Source of the DNA: Allolucifera butyrica
GTDB taxonomy: Bacteria > Bacillota > Negativicutes > Sporomusales > UPPP01
Assembly (NCBI RefSeq): GCF_900476375.1
Contig: NZ_UPPP01000133.1
Location: forward strand, 62,001-126,000
DNA: 64,000 nucleotides
Direction: 5' to 3'
Position numbers and translations under genes: made by a program. Below are positions 61,719-64,000 of this stretch, in pieces. The notes beneath the pieces are model-generated. The model saw only the letters and a list, made by a program, of their open reading frames with translations. It was not told the DNA's origin and ran no database searches. Within the stretch, counting starts at the first letter, position 1, and each line of letters begins with the position of its first letter.

Positions 61719-63005
61719 TTAATTTTGTTCGGCCGCTTCGATATAGACTTGCTCCTTCTGGTTGTCATACTCGAAGATTTCTGCATACCGTCCCCAGTTT
61801 AACAATGTTTCCATTTGCTGTGCAGCCGCTTCCATACCCACCGAGCGTCGGATAATGTCCTCAAAAAATTCAATATTCATCCGCTTATTCGATTTGGATT
61901 CAATGATATTGAGCATTTGACCCGCAAAAGGGACATTGGCAAGAAGTTGTTCTTTGAATAATTCTTTCCGTTCCGTTACGGACGCACGGGCAAAATCAAC
62001 GCCGGCGGGAACCAATTCAATGTCCCCCTCGACCACTTTGGCAAATTGAAGCAAAGTTGCCGCCTCGACAACGGGGAAAAAGTCCTCGATATCCATGACA
62101 AATCGATCAGCCAGCTTGTAAAGGTCTGTTTTTTCATTGAGGTCTTCTAATAATTCCAGAAAACCGGTTAAAGCCCCTGCCGTTACAGAGGGCAAAGCAA
62201 CGACCTTTCTATTTTGCCCTCCAGCGTCCTCGGCCCTTCTCATTTCCCTACGCGTCATCAAAGAATAAATTCGGTCAACCATATTGGTAAACTCAAAGGC
62301 TTTTTTATCACGCCACCGCGGCATATCAATCGTTATATCCTGCACAATCTTAGCGGGACCAGTGGAAAGAATCACTGCCCTGTCAGCCATATACACTGCT
62401 TCTTCAATGCCGTGGGTTACAAGAATGATCGCCTTGGTAGGAATCTTCCTCTCCAGCCACAATTCCAAAAGATCGCGTCGCAAGTTCTCGGCCGTCAACA
62501 CATCGAGCGCGGAAAACGGCTCATCCATCAGCAGCACATCCGGATCACTGACCAAAGCGCGCCCGATTCCGACCCGCTGGCGCATACCGCCGGACAGCTC
62601 TTTGGGATACGCGTTCTCAAAACCGTCAAGGCCGATGATGTCGATGATGCGTAACGCTTTCTCCCGTTTATCCGCCTCGGAAATATGTTTCGCTTCAAGC
62701 CCCAGCATGACATTTTCCAGGACGTTCAACCAGGGAAACAACGCAAAGGATTGAAAAACCATTGCCACCCCCGGATTTACCCCGGTAATTGCCTGGCCCA
62801 GATAACTGATTGTCCCTGTTGATGCCGGAATCAATCCGGCAATAATGCGTAGCAAGGTAGACTTGCCGGAACCTGAAGGGCCGAGAATCGCCAGAAATTC
62901 ACCCTCGCGCACGGAAAGGTTGATGTCTTCCAGGACAGTCGCATCGGCTGCGCCTTTAATACCGAAAGTTTTATATACATTCGTAACTTCAATGAGCTTT
63001 TTCAT
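61719..63005 (-). CDS. NitT/TauT-type ABC transporter ATPase with C-terminal AAA-associated domain
   Basis: 428 aa. ABC domain: GPSGSGKSTLLR, VFQSFALFPWLNVLENVML, LSGGMRQRVGIGRAL, LLMDEPFSALD. From about residue 290 an extra domain (LADRFVMDIEDFFPVVEAATLLQFAKVVEGDIEL) typical of the AAA-associated C-terminal family. Partner permease is encoded 15 bp upstream. Substrate unknown (nitrate, sulfonate, thiamine precursor class). Confidence 0.92.
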   Translation of the reverse strand: MKKLIEVTNVYKTFGIKGAADATVLEDINLSVREGEFLAILGPSGSGKSTLLRIIAGLIPASTGTISYLGQAITGVNPGVAMVFQSFALFPWLNVLENVMLGLEAKHISEADKREKALRIIDIIGLDGFENAYPKELSGGMRQRVGIGRALVSDPDVLLMDEPFSALDVLTAENLRRDLLELWLERKIPTKAIILVTHGIEEAVYMADRAVILSTGPAKIVQDITIDMPRWRDKKAFEFTNMVDRIYSLMTRREMRRAEDAGGQNRKVVALPSVTAGALTGFLELLEDLNEKTDLYKLADRFVMDIEDFFPVVEAATLLQFAKVVEGDIELVPAGVDFARASVTERKELFKEQLLANVPFAGQMLNIIESKSNKRMNIEFFEDIIRRSVGMEAAAQQMETLLNWGRYAEIFEYDNQKEQVYIEAAEQN

Positions 63006-63020
63006 TATTCCACTTTCCTC

Positions 63021-64000
63021 TCAATCCAAATGATATTTGACTTCCGCCAATTGATAAAGCCGCCGCCAAACCAGCCTGTTTATCACTACGACAAACACGC
63101 ACATCACGGTAATGCCCCAGATAATTCCGGCCCAGTCGCCCTGTGCCGTAACCTGGCTGATATACGCTCCCAGACCGGTAGCCGTAAGCTGTGTTTCATG
63201 CCAGCTTACAATTTCGGAAACAATACTGGCGTTCCAGGCGCCACCCGAAGCAGTAATCGCCCCTGTGATCAGATACGGAAAAATGCTGGGAAATATAAGG
63301 AATTTCCATTTCTGCCAGCCCGTCAATTTATAAATAGCGGCCGCTTCTAAAAGATCGTTGGGGATAGCCATCGCTCCGGCAATCACGTTAAACAGAATAT
63401 ACCACTGAGTCCCAAGCATCATCAAAGATATGGAACCCCATTCAAAGTTAACCTGATATTTCAGAAATAGTATGGTGATAAAGGGAAACAGCATATTGGC
63501 GGGAAAAGAAGCGGCAATCTGTACAATCGGCTGCAGGATTTTGGACAGTCTTGGGCTTAATCCGATGCGTACTCCAACGGGAATGGTCCATAGCGCGCCA
63601 AGGCAAATGCAAATTAATACCCGCCCCAGGGTGTAAAACCCCAGTTGGAATACATTGAGTAATTGCGCTTTTTGCATTCCTGCGATTAAGTTAAATGCTT
63701 CCTGCGCCGGTCCGCTAATCCAACTGAGAAATAATATCCAACAGCCGATTTTAAATAGCACCGTTAACAGCGATACATTAGAAACTTTTTTTACGCCGAT
63801 CACTGCAGTTTCCGATAATCCGGCAAACCGGTCGAACAAAGAACCAAACGAGCGGGCGAGCGGATTTAAAAGGTACGCTCTAAAAAAATTTATAACTATA
63901 GACCGCTGCAGGATATTATAAACGAAGGAAGATGGCAAATCAGCCGCTTCGGATAACTCCATTTTGAATTTTTGGCTCCATACAACCAGCGGACGCCAGA
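63021..64000 (-). CDS. NitT/TauT-type ABC permease, partial
   Basis: C-terminal part, at least 326 codons; the frame stays open to the window end (…WRPLVVWSQKFK before the first Met), so the start lies outside. Permease loop ASFPANMLFPFI and the EAA-like ...DLLEAAAIYKLTGWQKWKFLIFPSIFP segment are visible. The residues before the last set of helices look like a linker from a first permease half, so the whole protein is probably a two-domain permease. Confidence 0.88.
   Translation of the reverse strand, partial: WRPLVVWSQKFKMELSEAADLPSSFVYNILQRSIVINFFRAYLLNPLARSFGSLFDRFAGLSETAVIGVKKVSNVSLLTVLFKIGCWILFLSWISGPAQEAFNLIAGMQKAQLLNVFQLGFYTLGRVLICICLGALWTIPVGVRIGLSPRLSKILQPIVQIAASFPANMLFPFITILFLKYQVNFEWGSISLMMLGTQWYILFNVIAGAMAIPNDLLEAAAIYKLTGWQKWKFLIFPSIFPYLITGAITASGGAWNASIVSEIVSWHETQLTATGLGAYISQVTAQGDWAGIIWGITVMCVFVVVINRLVWRRLYQLAEVKYHLD

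Overview
The window looks like chromosomal DNA of an anaerobic, diderm Firmicute of the Negativicutes, most like the Sporomusaceae. This is inferred from the mix of genes: Firmicutes-style Shine-Dalgarno sites, an LCP cell-wall ligase, an Skp/OmpH periplasmic protein (which implies an outer membrane), a multimeric electron-bifurcating type [FeFe]-hydrogenase, and sigma-54 regulators. No rRNA or tRNA gene was seen. Nearly all genes lie on the minus strand.

Layout. 0.2-9 kb: an hndABCD-type [FeFe]-hydrogenase operon whose flavin subunit carries a fused GltD/NfnB-like NADPH module, followed by a sigma-54 activator whose sensor half is a degenerate hydrogenase H-domain. A -24/-12 promoter and paired TGCA-N4-TGCA palindromes lie between them. 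9-13 kb: MscS channel, B3/B4-domain protein, RecQ. 13-21.5 kb: sugar module of two-component system, membrane-anchored solute-binding protein and Rbs-type ABC transporter, with a divergent D-lyxose isomerase. 21.5-26.3 kb: heterodimeric ABC exporter with a hairpin leader, Lrp/AsnC regulator, HD protein. 26.4-27.2 kb: non-coding stretch with a candidate small RNA and a two-repeat CRISPR remnant. 27.2-33.2 kb: AT-richer cassette of split transketolase, ascorbate-family PTS (EIIA, EIIB, EIIC) and a PRD/EIIB/EIIA regulator, bracketed by two near-identical 55-bp palindromic repeats. 33.4-36.4 kb: papain-like peptidase, tail-collar fibre-like protein, OmpH-like protein.

36.6-41.9 kb: larA-leuC-leuD operon behind a textbook sigma-54 promoter, with a divergent PrpR-type activator. 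41.9-45.6 kb: three-subunit molybdenum hydroxylase (xanthine dehydrogenase family) behind a leader that resembles half of a purine riboswitch and ends in an intrinsic terminator. 45.7-52 kb: YjbQ, ResB/CcsA cytochrome c maturation, NorB/NorC nitric oxide reductase, and a membrane-anchored glutamate-synthase-like FMN protein. 52-61.4 kb: M16C peptidase, P-loop kinase, DEAD-box helicase, polysaccharide deacetylase, DUF3783 protein (with a ykkC-family riboswitch and terminator upstream), LCP protein, HTH-DUF1232 protein. 61.7-64 kb: NitT/TauT-type ABC ATPase and a permease cut by the window end.

The most distinctive points are the hydrogenase/transhydrogenase hybrid with its own redox-sensor-like sigma-54 circuit, the second sigma-54 circuit at larA, the two leader RNAs, and the repeat-bracketed PTS cassette. 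Everything is read by eye; no database search or folding program was run.
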